A stretch of 64,000 nucleotides of DNA from Akebia trifoliata (lineage: Eukaryota > Streptophyta > Magnoliopsida > Ranunculales > Lardizabalaceae), in contig CM030707.1 in the NCBI GenBank assembly GCA_017979445.1, forward strand, positions 21,892,586 to 21,956,585, read 5' to 3'. The position numbers were made by a program, and so were the translations under genes. The notes beneath the pieces were generated by a model. That model worked only from the letters and a program-made list of their open reading frames with translations. It was not told where the DNA came from and did not search any database. Of the stretch, positions 33,820-45,315 are shown one piece after another. Numbering within the stretch: the stretch's first letter is position 1; each line of letters opens with the position of its first letter.

Positions 33820-35747
33820 TGTAGATGCGCGATTTTCGATTTTCGAAGATCACCTCTACAAGAGTTTGGAGTCACCACCATTCCTTTTTGTAAAATGATG
33901 TGAATGGTCACCCAAAATACCTTTTTTTGAAAAGAGTGTTGTTTATGCGTTTAATAACTCTCATATGGATAAGATACTGGTTTACCTAAGATCTTAGTAA
34001 GTAATTTAGTTAGAGATAAGAGAAGGTGTTAGGCACCTCTTTCCCTATATCAAATGATGGTAACCTTACCAACATAGTCATTTTTGATCAAAAAAAAAGA
34101 AATAAATAAAAATGATCGAATGATTGATGATTTTTACCCTTAAAGGCAAGAGATTTGTTATCTACTCGGATTATAAAGATCATCTCAGTAAAAGAGATGA
34201 CCCTCATCAAAATCTTACCTTATGAACATAATTTTGAAAATTGTTGGTTAATGGCTTATGGGCCCATTCTCATGGGTTGAAAATGACCTAATTATCGATT
34301 GTCTCAAAATCGAGTTGAATGAGATGTATGCAAAGGGTGTTTAAGGGTTTAAAGTGATTTTCTTTTGAAGATGGTTACAATTCCTACACTTTCGACCGAA
34401 TCAAAGTCTGATCTACCGAAGGTAGGGAAGGGTGAGCATTACGTTTTAAAAACATTATAAAAGAAAAAAAATAAAGAAGTGAGAGGGGAGGTAGAAAGGA
34501 TAAATAGAGTGGGGAGAGGGAGAGGGGAGCTAAGTAAATTGAAACCTATTCTAAACCCACCTTGAGGTTTGAACTTTCATTCTTCTTCATCTTCTTCTTC
34601 TTATCTCCTCATTCTTCTTAGATCTTTTATAGAATTATAAAAGTAGATATTTTAGAATAAATGAAGTAATAAGAGGGGAAAGAGTTGAAGAAATTTTTTT
34701 AAGTATTTTTTTAAGGTTTGATAGCATATCCTATTTTGAAAGATGAGGGGGTATTTATAGGTGTTGAAGGTTACTTTTAAAAGTAGGATGGGGTGAAAAG
34801 GTAGAAAGGTAGGAAATGACATGAGATTTGAGGGTGAGGAATGTGAAATTTAGGATTGAGAGGAGAGTATTTGTGGAAGGGGAGGTAAGTGGGTAGCTTT
34901 TGATCCAAATAAGTTGGATCTTTCAACCCATTTGGGTTGAGTGTTAGGTGGGGTGAATGGGTGTGGTGTTTAGTTAAAAGAATAGATTTGTAAAGGATTA
35001 GGTGGTTAGATTTTGGGAGGGTGAAGGAAATGGTAATAAGTATCCGAAAGGTGTGAGTGTGTGGGTTATGTGAGTGGATTAAGGAAAATGGGTGTGGGTT
35101 GAAGGAATGGTAGGGGTAAGTTATGACATAGGATATAGGTGGATGTATGGGTTGAGATGTGGGTTGTTTTACTTTTTGAGGGTGATGATGGGATTGATTA
35201 GAAAAATATGAGAAGTGAGTAGTAGTGAAAACAAGTGTCCCCTTTGATGATCAAGGGTTGCATGGACCTTGACTGGTTGTGATTAGGGGTATGGGTATGG
35301 ATAAAAAAATATGGATTTTGGGTTTGGGCTTGAGGGTGTTGGGCTTTTGTATTAATGGGGGACTTAGGTTTTAGGATTACCTTGGGTTTAGGGTTTGGGT
35401 TGCATGAGATTAGGGTTAGGTTGAGTTTGAGCCTTAACTAGGGTTGAGTTCATTTTAGGTTGAGGTAGACAATGATTTTTTAGGGAATTAAGGATTGGTG
35501 AGATTAAAGTAGACTTTGGGTAATTCCAAATTCGAGAATGGAGCGGTGAGAGGTAAAGAAGGTGAGGAGCATACAAAATCTCATTGTGGGTCCATGAGAC
35601 TTTTAGGGGTCTTAGGAACCTTTTGATTTGATCAAAACGTTGCATTTTGACGATTTGGGTTTTTTAGGCCCGTTGGTGGATTTTTTTAGAAAAATCAATT
35701 TCCTTAGTCCTTTTGAGTGGGGGGCCATTCAAATTGGGGTGTCTACA
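33820..35747 (+). mobile_element. Solo LTR (1.93 kb) inside copia gag
   Basis: It starts TGTAGATGCGCG and ends GGGGTGTCTACA, with perfect TAAGG target duplications (33815-33819 and 35748-35752). No coding domain is visible. It has a TTCTTC-rich stretch near 34578-34620 and TTAGGGTT-like strings near 35365-35450. A solo LTR produced by recombination between the two LTRs of a larger element explains these features. Confidence 0.85.
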
Positions 35748-35752
35748 TAAGG

Positions 35753-36520
35753 ATTGATGAAGAAGCTCGCCTTAGAAATAAGAAACATGATGAACTCTTA
35801 ATCACAACTCACATCATGGAGGTGATGGCCAAGAAGAAAATCGCTTGAAGTAAGGAAAATAAAATCAAGAAATAAAAAGTAAAGAAGCATACTAAAATGA
35901 ATGATTGAAGACAAGGTAATAAAAAACAATCACATGTATGCTTAACTTGTGGAAGCTTGAACACAACCAACCTTTACCATCTCAATTATGATGGCAAAGA
36001 TACCAAAATAAAAAAGAGACAAGAATGACAAAGAAAAACAACGATATGATCGTCATTATCTCTAAAATTAATATGGTGGGAGAAGATGTTGACTAGTACA
36101 TTGATATCAATGCAACCTTTTACGTCTGTTGCGACAAGAATATGTTCACTTTTTATGAACTAATGGGGGATGGGATGAGCATATTCATGTGAAATTCCTT
36201 CTCATCTAAGATCATGGGCAAGGACATTGTTGAGTTCTTGTTTACCTCTAGGAAGTTATTAACTTTTAGGGAAGTCTTTTATATCCTTGACATAAAGAAG
36301 AATATTGTCTCTGGTATTGTTTTGATCAAACATGATTTTAAGTTAGTACTTGAGTGAGACAAGTTTGTCTTAGAAAAAGAATGGTGTGTTTATTAGTAAG
36401 GGATATATTGCACTAGGTATGCTCAAACTTAATATTTTTATTTATGTTTCCAAGTTTTATGATCTTTGACATGATAGATTAAGCCATATAAATCGTAACA
36501 CGATTAAATATAGAGGCATT
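35753..36520 (+). pseudogene. copia gag end and protease remnant
   Basis: Reading resumes with gag (RIDEEARLRNKKHDELLITTHIM), then a degraded zinc knuckle near 35937-35990 (CLTCGSLN..., second half lost), a protease region with a DINATFYVCC-like block near 36110, and the start of integrase (HDRLSHINRNTIK) near 36470-36505. Stops are frequent. Confidence 0.65.
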
Positions 36521-36779
36521 TACAAAAAAAAGTGATCAACTTTTGACGAATTTATGATTCTGGTCACTATTCGTAATAATTACAAAAACATAAACGATAA
36601 CGAATTTCACTTTAAACCTATGAAATTGTCACTTTAAATCTATGAAATAGTCACTTTGTTATAAATTTTTTTTAACGAAGCATGATTGTTGACATTTTGG
36701 TAATTAAAATAAAAAGTGCTCGAAATCGTAAATAACTCATTTTTAGCTCGCGAAATAGTAATTTACCTTTAAATATATG

Positions 36780-37560
36780 ACTAATCAATGCTTAGTCTCA
36801 AACAATAGTTTTAAACATCAAGAGAAGTATCTAGCATACAATAAATGCAAAATTTACGAGAACCTTATTCAAGAGTGTTGAGAAGGCATCAAAGGTCCTA
36901 AATCTCATAAATAATGATATATGTGAAACGATAGATATCCAAGCTAAAGGTGGTAAGAGATATTTTATCACTTTTATAAATAGTGTCTCGAGATATGCAT
37001 ATGTTTACCTCATACACTCCAAAATTGAAGCGTTTGGGATGTTTAAGGTATATAAAGTGGAAGTTGAGAAATTCCATAAAGTCAATATCAAAACCCTTTG
37101 GTTTTATTGAGGTATTGAGTACCTCAACACAAAATTTAATAAATTTTATGAAGAAAATGAAATTCAGATTTAGATGAATCCACTGTGATGAGATGCCATT
37201 TCATGAAAATCTAAGAAGTAGACATATAAAACATTTCACCATTGAGTCAAACTTTATTAACACTTTCATCTATGGGAATGGAAGTTGAATAACTCAAGAG
37301 TATATTGATAGACGTATCAATATGGAGCAAGCTAGTACCAGTAATCACAATTTATTGTGATAATCAAGCTGTTATGTTGCAGGCTTATAATGAGAAGTCT
37401 AGACATATACATATGAAGCACTAATATGTAAGGGATCTTATTAGTGATGTCATTGTGACCATTTAATACGTGAAGCCCAAAGAAAATTTGGCTAACCCCT
37501 TATCAAAAGGCCTTGGAAGAGACGTAGTCTCCACAACATCGGGGAATGGGATTGAATAGC
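36780..37560 (+). pseudogene. copia integrase and RNase H remnants, RT deleted
   Basis: Near 36955-37070 the translation gives KRYFITFINSVSRYAYVYLI, an integrase catalytic-core block. Near 37355-37430 it gives YCDNQAVMLQAYNEKSRHIH, the end of copia RNase H, followed by a PLSKGL terminus near 37495-37512. The whole RT between them is missing. The segment 36520-36780 just upstream is AT-rich, unrelated to copia pol and probably another small insertion. Confidence 0.75.
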
Positions 37561-38115
37561 TTATGATGATGTTAAACATAGTGGTAACCCTATTTGGTGA
37601 AATTTCTCAAGTTCAAAGGGAATAACAAGCTAAGGTTTAACTTTTGTGCATACATTACATATTATTAATGATATGAGGTAAGTCCATTCTTATGATGTTG
37701 TGTTAAGGTTGAGAATTCAAGTAATTCCCTTAATGAGTGCATAAACCTATTTAGGTCAGAGTGTTATAAGAGACGTTTTTGATGGCTCACCTTTCTGTGT
37801 GTGGAAGCTAGTCACTTCTTATGAGAATATAGGCAATCTCTAGAGCCCATAGTAAATTGATTTGACACAAACTTAAAAGTACAAAGTTTTAGTGTACAAA
37901 TACCTCTGAAAGAGTGTGTGTACGACAAAGTCCGATTTATCCTTTTGGGTTCAATAGTTTAAGGAATATATCCACTACAGTCTCAGATGAACTTTGATTA
38001 GTTTGCACTATGTGAAAGTTCAAGTCCTCAAGACACTTTCATTTATGCATATGACTTTCCAAGATTTCGATCCTACCATTTTTATATTTATTATCTTTTA
38101 AATTAGGTTGTTGTT

Positions 38116-38849
38116 TGTTGGTTTTAATTCAAATAAAATAAATTTATATAAAATTAAATAATTAAAAGAGTTTGTAAATCTCTTTCCAAAAGGGATGTAT
38201 GGTGTGTAGAAATAAACTAAAAAGATTCATATTATCAAGTCCAAACCAAGTTCATGAACCCAAATTAATAAACTTAGGTGCATGGATCAAGGTTCATGAC
38301 ATTTATATTGGTTTATAGACCAAGGTTCATTAATTAATTTTAGATGAATGAATTTAAAGATGAACCTAAGGTTGGAAGAGATTTTGAGACATATATTTTA
38401 TAAATACATGTACAATACACCTTAGTTAGTAGAATTTGTAGAATATGTATCAATTAATTGTAATACATTTCCCCAAGTTCATCCCCATTACTATATAAAC
38501 ACCGTAATCCTATTGGTTTTGGCATCTCACTCTTTATCTCACATCTTTCAATTTTCACTTTGCTCTTGGTGAGAATTTTCATTTTATTTTTCTATTTTTC
38601 TATTAAGCTTCTTGAAGAGGTAAGGTATAAATTCCTACTGAGTAGTACAAACTTGTAGAGGAACAGAATTGAGTCCAAGTTAAGTTGAATCTCGGAGATA
38701 ATGTTGTTGTATTCCTTTGCACAAACGGGAGGCTCCGATTATATTCAAGAAGTGTTTACATGCCTCTTAACCAAATTGATTGGATCCAAAATTATAATTC
38801 TTTATTCGTTTCTTACAAAGAAATCAAATTTTGTGCTTGATTTCCAATA
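38116..38849 (+). repeat. 3' LTR of the 29-39 kb copia element
   Basis: 734 bp, aligned with the 5' LTR, with many substitutions between them. This suggests a much older insertion than the nested copia element at 47 kb. Confidence 0.88.
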
Positions 38850-38854
38850 GTGAT

Positions 38855-39454
38855 TCCCCTTAAAACTCCACAAGAACTCAGGTAAAGGCTTAAAAAGACA
38901 CAATAGGGGTTCCTGAGAAATTATATCAACTCTTCCAACAGTAAATCCTCAAGAAAAGATATGATTAACTCTTTAATAGTGATCATTTATTCACACATAT
39001 ATACAAGAAATGTGGTAGAATTTACAAAACATATAGATTCAATTACACTTAGAAGTCAATGGCATATCCCTTGATGCCAATAAATGTGGCGAGTCCCAAT
39101 GAACGACATCTCTACTAACCTGGTCCAAGGGATCCTATTTAATAAGGCAAACAATGTTAGTAAAATGTTCATAATTTTTTTTTTTTTAAATTTTATTGAA
39201 AAAGAGCAAGAAAATATACAAAATCGGAGAATGAGGAATCTTCTAGGAAACAAAGCAAAGGCCAAAGGAAAAAAAAAACAAAACAAAACAACACAACTAA
39301 CCAGAATTATAAAGAGTAACTAAACACAAAATCCTCAAAGAACACTCATTTACAACCTTCATTGAATTTACAAAGAGGAAAATATTTGTTATGACAATCA
39401 ACTAAGACAAATAAAAAGATCATAAATTTAAAAATCTAATATGAAAATAATTAA
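38855..39454. other. Intergenic DNA, no gene seen
   Basis: AT-rich sequence with T and A runs (39175-39187, 39270-39280). No supported feature. Confidence 0.45.
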
Positions 39455-39903
39455 TAAAGTTGGAGGGGTATTATTATAAATTTTTTGAGATTAAAAGGGT
39501 AAAAGATAAAAAACGATAAAGTGGATTAAATGGGTAAAAAAGGAATATAGTAAAGTTAAGGGAGGTGAAGAATAAATGAAATAAAGTGGGTCTCAAAAAA
39601 TTATAATTGGATGGAAGGGGTATTATAAAAAAAATTGAGATTAAAGGGATAAGAGATGAAAAACAATAAAGTGGATTAAATGGGTAAAAGAGAAAATATA
39701 GTAAAGTTAAAGGACGATGTATCCTTTTTCGGGTTAAGGGGCTAAAAGTGAAAAAAATAGAATTGGAAGGTATTATTAAAAATAATTGAGTTTAAAGGGT
39801 AAAAGATGAAAAATAATAAAGTGGATTTAAGGGGTAGAAGAAAAAATATAGTAAAATTAGAGGAGGTGAAGAATAAAAGAAATAAAGTGGGTCTCATGAA
39901 ACT
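39455..39903. repeat. Three degenerate tandem repeats of about 150 bp
   Basis: The GGTATTAT block recurs at about 39467, 39619 and 39770. Each is followed by GGGTAAAAGATGAAAAA-like and ATAAAGTGGATT blocks. The copies differ by small indels. Confidence 0.7.
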
Positions 39904-39956
39904 ATTGCTTGATGGGAGGTTTAACCCACAAAACTATAGATGATGGTAGGATTGAC

Positions 39957-40744
39957 AATGATCTAATATTAGTCCGTTATCCGATTCGATCTGATTCGAA
40001 AAATTGGATTTGGATCTATAATTTTGAGGTTTAGATCGGATTCAGATCATAATGTACATATCTGATAAATTTTCAGATCAATTGTGGATCAATCATAATC
40101 CGATCCGAGAAAAATTCTAACTAGTGATATTTTGTGTATATAATTGTTGTATTGGTTCATTACTTTTCCTTTTATTCACAACAAGATATAAAAAAATAAA
40201 AATAGAACTATCATCTCTCCAACCCTTTTTCTCTTTATGTTTGAAAGAAGAAAACTCCATAGTAAAACCCTAGGTTTTTTCTTCCCTAATCTCATCATCT
40301 TTAGCTACCAAAACCCTAGGTTTTTTCTGCAACAACCATTGTCTTCAACCTTCCAAAACCCATTGTCTATCTTAAACTTTAGGGTTTTTTTTCCCAAAAT
40401 CCATCATCTTCAACCTCCCAAAACCCATCATTTTCGGTTTCTCCACTTTGTTTAGGGTATGTGATTTTGTTTTTGTCTATGAAGGTGGATGAGTTTTCAT
40501 GGAGAATAAGAGGATGGTTCTCCATAGATCAATGATGAAAAGTGAGACCTCCTCTCTCTCTATCCCTGAATGACTTGCAGTCAGATCAATTTTGGATATA
40601 ATACATTTTAATCGGATTTGATTTGATACAAAAGTTTATTGATCTATTTGGATCGGATCCGGATTTAGATGATGTGAATTTTTTTTTTGGAGTGATAATG
40701 GTTTGGTACTGATCTAGTACCAAACCGATCCATTGCCAGTCCTA
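39957..40744. mobile_element. hAT-like non-autonomous element with perfect 8-bp duplication
   Basis: The ends are TAGGATTGACAATGATC and, on the other strand, TAGGACTGGCAATGGATCGG. Perfect GATGATGG duplications lie at 39949-39956 and 40745-40752. It is related to the element at 1895-3085. The interior has GATCCGATCC-like strings and repeated AAAACCCTAGGTTTTTT blocks. No transposase. Confidence 0.85.
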
Positions 40745-41490
40745 GATGATGGGAGGTTTGTGTCACATACAGTTGTTGGATTTGTCTATCATAACATTGT
40801 AGTTGATTAGACATTTATGTCACAAAACTTTATCAGCTTAGTTGTGTTTTACTATATAGATAGTTGTTATACTGGATCATTACTCTTCCTTTATCCAAAG
40901 CAAGATATAAAAAAAATAGAACCATTGACCACCAACCCTTTTCTCTTTGTTTTTGAAAGAAGAACTCTATAGTAAAACCCTAGGTTTTTTCTTCCCTAAT
41001 CTCATCGTCTTCAACTCCCAAAACTCTAATTTTTTTCTACAACACCCATTGTCGCCAACCCCCAAAACCCATTGCCTATCTTAAAACTTTAGGGTTTTTA
41101 TTCTCAAACCCGATCATCTTTAACTCTAAAAATCCTAGATTTATTTTCCCAAAATTCATCAACTTTAACCTCCCAAAACCCACCATCCTCATCTCTTCAC
41201 CTTGTTGGGGTTTGTGATTTTGTTTTTGTGTGTATGAAGGTGAAGGAGTTTTCATGGAGAATAAGATGATGGTGCTCCATAGATCAAAGAAGAAAAGTAA
41301 GACTCTCTCTCTCTCCTTCCCTCAATGTCTTGCAATCAAATTGATTTTGGATATAGTACATTTTCATTGGATTCAATTTGATACAAAAGTTCATTGATCT
41401 GTTGGGATCAGATTCAAATTCAGATGATGGGGAAAAATTTTCGGATCTATAATGATTTGGTATTGATCCATTGCCAGCCCTAGATGATGG
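40745..41490. repeat. Partial tandem duplication of the hAT-like element and flank
   Basis: From GATGATGGGAGG at 40745 the sequence runs through a second copy of most of the element (without its left end) to CCAGCCCTA and another GATGATGG at 41483-41490. Beyond that, the flank repeats again to about 41560. The unit is about 738 bp. Confidence 0.75.
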
Positions 41491-41769
41491 GAGGTTTGTG
41501 TCACACACAACTGTTGGATTTGTCTACCACAACACTATAGTTGATTGAACGTTTGTCATACAAAACTGTAACAACTCAATTGTGTTTTATTATATAGATT
41601 ATACTTATTCTCATATAAATATGAGTCGTGTTGGAGTGACCTCAAGCTAGAACATCATATCGCACTTCTTGATGTGAAAATGGATATGAATCGTAAATGT
41701 TTTTTCACTAACGCCAAGATGTACGATATGAGGTTCTAGCCCGAATTCACTTCAACATTATTTTATAAA

Positions 41770-42061
41770 TATATAGGACAACGTTTGATGGATAAAATTA
41801 TAGACAACGTTCTAGACAAAATTTTATTTTATGACTAAATTTTTTGGGAATCGATTAATTTTTTGTGAGGATGATCTGGAGACCATTCTCATAAATAGCA
41901 ACCCATTCAAAAATTCTTACCCCATGAAAAGTGGATACAAACTAATGGTAAAAAAAATGGTCCGTGGAAATCCTCACAAAAAAAATTATATAATTTTGAA
42001 ACTTTTAACTCATAAAAGACAAAAAAAAGAAAAAAAAAAACTTTGTCTAGGGAACCCCACC
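41770..42061. mobile_element. TA-targeting foldback element, copy 18 (degraded)
   Basis: The left arm, GGACAACGTTTGATGG and then GACAACGTTCTAGACAAAAT, resembles copy 16 (60995-61356). One worn hairpin and the spacer are visible, and the right end carries CTTTGTCTAGGGAACCCC. It abuts the promoter-side hAT remnant of unit B. Confidence 0.55.
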
Positions 42062-42415
42062 TATTTGTATATGAATAAATATGATTATAATCAGAGTTAG
42101 CTGGTTTATTTGGTCCGAAAAGATTTGACTCGTCTAAAATAACTCGGTTTCGTTCATTGACGACTGGTTTTTAAACTCGTCGGAGACCGAGACATATCGT
42201 CCGAGTTAACTCGGTATCAGAGTTGAACGAGACCAACTCACAAAGTGATTTTTTTACCGAGTTTTACATCTCATGTACAATTTTTCGAGTTATCTCACGA
42301 GACGTCTCAAACGTATCGGAAAACTCGTCCGAGACGACTCTGTATCGGAGCTGAACGAGACGAGACGCGATACCGAGTTTAAAAACCGACGAGACGAGAC
42401 GACTTGGAAACCATG
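42062..42415. mobile_element. Remnant of the hAT-like element upstream of F-box gene B
   Basis: It keeps the right end (GGAAACCATG followed by TTTCAAGG) and many ACTCGTC/GACGAG blocks seen in the unit A element at 3207-3871. The left end is missing, cut by foldback copy 18. Confidence 0.6.
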
Positions 42416-42571
42416 TTTCAAGGTCTCTCGGACTCTGAAGTAAAGACGAAAGGAGAAACATAAAGCAAAAGATAGTCTTCAACTCTCTTTCTATCTCTCT
42501 CACAGAGCAAAAGATAGATTACAAATCTCTTTCTTCCCTTTTTCATTTTCTCCCCATCAACCATTACACAG

Positions 42572-43675
42572 ATGGAAAAAACCCTAAACCTAAAGAGCAC
42601 ATCTGCAGTGAGGAAGATGGAAGAACTCCCACCAGAGGTGATCCAGGAAATTCTCTCAAGACTACCCATCAATTCTCTACTTCAAAGTAGGTGCGTATGC
42701 TCAACCTGGCGCAATTTAGTTAATGAATCTCGTCTTGCTAACATGCACTTGGCTCAATCTTCTCAAAACCAAATCTCTGGTCTCATCCTTCAATCCCTAG
42801 AATCCGAATTATTGTACGTTATACCAGACTTGGAGACTTGTGATGTTGCAATTAAACTTAGTAATTTACCATTTAAATCATGGCTCCCAGAATTCAGGAT
42901 AATGGGTTCTTGTAATGGATTTCTGTGCTTAGCAGATGAATTTTATAATTATCGAAGCATTTTTATATGTAATCCTCTAACCGGAGAGTACATGAAGCTT
43001 CCCGACAATGCCACCTTTGGTAAGGTTAATGGTAATTTGTTTGGGTTCGGACTTGATCCCAACAAGAAAGAATACAAGGTCGTTAGAATGAGATTGGTTG
43101 AAAATAATGAAACATCAGAGGTTGAGGTGCATACACTTGGCACTGATACTTGGAGAAGTATTGGTTCTATCCCGGAGAGTAGTTGTGTGGGTCCGAGTGT
43201 TTTTGTTAATGGAAATTTACATTGGTTGCATATTGATAGTTCATTTGAGGTTGATTATATCATTGCTATCAATATGGGAGATGAAAAACTCCGGTTGATT
43301 CGGCCTCCTCCCTCTGTTGTTGACAAGGAAGATACTCTTATTTATTTGGGATCGTTGGGAGGGTGTCTTTCTTTGGTTGATGATAGCTCTATGGAAAGTG
43401 TTGAGGTATGGGTAATGAAAGATTATGATGTGGAAAATTCTTGGACTAAAGAGTTTGTTATTAGAAGGCGTGATGAGGAAGAGCTACGAACCTTGGGCAT
43501 ACAAAAGGATGGCAAAATTCTAGTGCAATTAAATTGTACGGGATTATTCTTGTATGATCCTCAAAGCAAAAGGTTTAAGGATCTCAGAATTCATGGGCTT
43601 CCAAAAATTCTCGAAGCATTTTCTCACGTGGCAAGCTTTCTTTCGATCAAGGATGCTTTTGTACCAGAGAAGTGA
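42572..43675 (+). CDS. F-box protein with FBA-type C-terminal domain (unit B)
   Basis: This is an intact single-exon frame of 367 residues, the paralogue of the unit A gene, with about 56 amino acid differences by eye. The F-box (residues 16-58) is almost unchanged. Changes cluster in the C-terminal half around residues 195-300, where FBA proteins usually contact substrates, so the two may bind different targets (inference). Met1 and the alternative Met16 (42617) are both kept. It ends EK with tandem TGA stops, where unit A reads one extra tryptophan. As an F-box protein it should act as the substrate receptor of an SCF ubiquitin ligase. The leader is CT-rich, as in unit A. Confidence 0.93.
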   Translation: MEKTLNLKSTSAVRKMEELPPEVIQEILSRLPINSLLQSRCVCSTWRNLVNESRLANMHLAQSSQNQISGLILQSLESELLYVIPDLETCDVAIKLSNLPFKSWLPEFRIMGSCNGFLCLADEFYNYRSIFICNPLTGEYMKLPDNATFGKVNGNLFGFGLDPNKKEYKVVRMRLVENNETSEVEVHTLGTDTWRSIGSIPESSCVGPSVFVNGNLHWLHIDSSFEVDYIIAINMGDEKLRLIRPPPSVVDKEDTLIYLGSLGGCLSLVDDSSMESVEVWVMKDYDVENSWTKEFVIRRRDEEELRTLGIQKDGKILVQLNCTGLFLYDPQSKRFKDLRIHGLPKILEAFSHVASFLSIKDAFVPEK

Positions 43676-43977
43676 TGACGAAGATGAAAATGGAAAGGAA
43701 AAGAGAGGAAGAAAGATTGAATAAGGTAAATGATGATCTATCCTAGTCAATGTTAATATGGCCTTCTCATAAATGGTTCAAACACATTGGAGCATTATAT
43801 CTTTATTTTATAAGCCTATTTATACTTCAAGAACCTTATACATGTCTACTTGCATGCATAACTATATTCTACATAGCTCTTCAATTTCATTTTCTTGGTG
43901 CTTTTTATGGCCATGCTTTATTATCTTAATGATTATATTTCTTTGGTGATGTGAAGTTCAGATGAAAAGTAGAATTT
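43676..43977 (+). other. 3' flank of F-box gene B
   Basis: Homologous to 5114-5429, up to the copia target duplication GTTAG at 43978-43982. It probably contains the 3' UTR. Confidence 0.75.
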
Positions 43978-43982
43978 GTTAG

Positions 43983-44343
43983 TGTTAGATGATACAAGAA
44001 CAGGGGCAGCAATCTTAGAATAGGGACATCAACTTTTTGCCATTGAACAACAACCTTTTGCCACTTGTCACTTCTACAAATTCAGCCACATGTGAGTTTA
44101 TAGTTACAACAGTTTGGACGCTTCTCCATTCTACAATTTGCTCTTGTGAATTGGTTGTAATATCTTTACACGGTCTTTCAAAGACGAGTGTACAGTTGTA
44201 ACTTCTCCATTCAATTGTAACTTCTTGTAAGAAAGTTACCACAAGCAAGCATTGTATTTGTGCAATGTCGTCAGGTAACACACACCAAATTCTATAAATT
44301 CCAGCAACATTGAATTTTAATATAACTTGTAAAATTTTTTTTA
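43983..44343 (+). repeat. 5' LTR of unit B copia element
   Basis: 361 bp, from TGTTAGATGATAC to the A before the primer site. It lacks the CT microsatellite present in the unit A copy and in both 3' remnants. Confidence 0.8.
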
Positions 44344-44400
44344 TGGTATTAGAGCAAGGTTAACATTTAGCCAGTAATAATCCTCTCAAGGCCTGCAATC

Positions 44401-44860
44401 ATGGAGAATCAAAATGATTCCGGTTCTTCCTCTTCAAACACTGCTCTCTCATTTTCTTTCATGGTTTCCCTTATCACCCTGAAACTTTCCACAACTAATT
44501 ATTTATTTTGGAAAACTCAATTTGTATCTCTTCTTGAAAGACAACAACTTCTGGGTTTTATTAATGGAACAGTTCCTCCCCCACCTCAAACCATTCTTTC
44601 AACCAATGGATTAAGAATACCCAATCCTGATTTTCAACAATGGATGCTTACCGGCAAACTTGTCTTTATGAGCGAAGTGATTGGTTTCACGCGCTCAATG
44701 GATGTGTGGCAAACTCTTGAACAAACCTTCTCCCATTCTTCTATTACTTTAGAATTGCAATTACGAAAGGAGTTGCAATCAGTCTCTTCGTCGTGATGAT
44801 CTCACCATCTATGATCATCACGTAAGTTTAAAACTATTTGTGAGGCTCTTGCTGCCATTG
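44401..44860 (+). pseudogene. copia gag N-terminal part (unit B)
   Basis: It is open from ATG for 131 codons (to 44796), with the ITLKLSTTNYLFWKTQF block, VWQTLEQTFSHSSI and LQLRKELQ. A frameshift near 44780 breaks it. Gag sequence continues in another frame to about 44990 before the TRIM insertion. Against typical copia gag, about 25 residues in the WMLTGKLVFM region appear to be deleted. Confidence 0.8.
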
Positions 44861-44992
44861 ATTGCCCCATTAGGGATTCTGAGAAGGTCTTTTGATTTTT
44901 CAAAGGACGCAGTCCAGATTACGAGTTTTTCCCAACAACCATTTTAGCGAAACCACATTTACCTTCATTTAGGAAACTCTTGCCATCTCTTC

Positions 44993-45315
44993 TGATAACT
45001 AACCATTAACCCCAAAATCAATTGGTGTTAGGGAATGCAGCTTTTATTATTATATGAGGGTTATGGGGGACAAGTGGGGTATGTCACTATTTGAGAGTGG
45101 AGGAAAACTAACAGTCAGCACTCCCCCTCACTCATAAGGTGGAAAGATTTGAACCCTTGACTTCTATGAACCAAAGCTCTGATACCATGATAACTAACCA
45201 TTAACCCCAAAACCAATTGGTATTTGGGAAGGCAACTTCTATTATTATATGAGGGTCAAGGGGGATAAGTGGGGTATGCCACTATTTGAGAGTGGCCGAA
45301 AACTAGCACTCAACA
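44993..45315 (-). mobile_element. TRIM in copia gag, complete with target duplication
   Basis: This is a 323-bp terminal-repeat retrotransposon in miniature, minus orientation. Two 128-bp LTRs (44993-45120 and 45188-45315) flank a 67-bp interior that holds only the purine tract (complement CTCCCCCTCACTC at 45121) and the primer site TGGTATCAGAGC (complement at 45176-45187). Perfect TCTTC duplications lie at 44988-44992 and 45316-45320. It encodes nothing. Confidence 0.92.

Larger units (their letters stand above)
29298..38849 (+). mobile_element. Ty1/copia element, full length but dismembered
   Basis: Two LTRs of 737 and 734 bp, both starting TGTTGGTTTT and ending TTCCAATA, bound a 9.55-kb element with perfect GTGAT target duplications (29293-29297, 38850-38854). 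Gag is interrupted by a 3.16-kb LTR-like insertion, then by a 1.93-kb solo LTR. Protease, integrase and the end of RNase H are recognisable but full of stops, and the RT is deleted. Without the two insertions it would be about 4.5 kb. No normal primer site follows the 5' LTR, so the leader also appears to be deleted. Confidence 0.9.

Noticed and set aside
35340..35460. TTAGGGTT-like strings resembling plant telomere repeats
   Set aside because: The motif is irregular (TTTAGGG, TTAGGG, GGGTTTGGG mixed) and lies inside the solo LTR at 33820-35747. It is not an interstitial telomere array.
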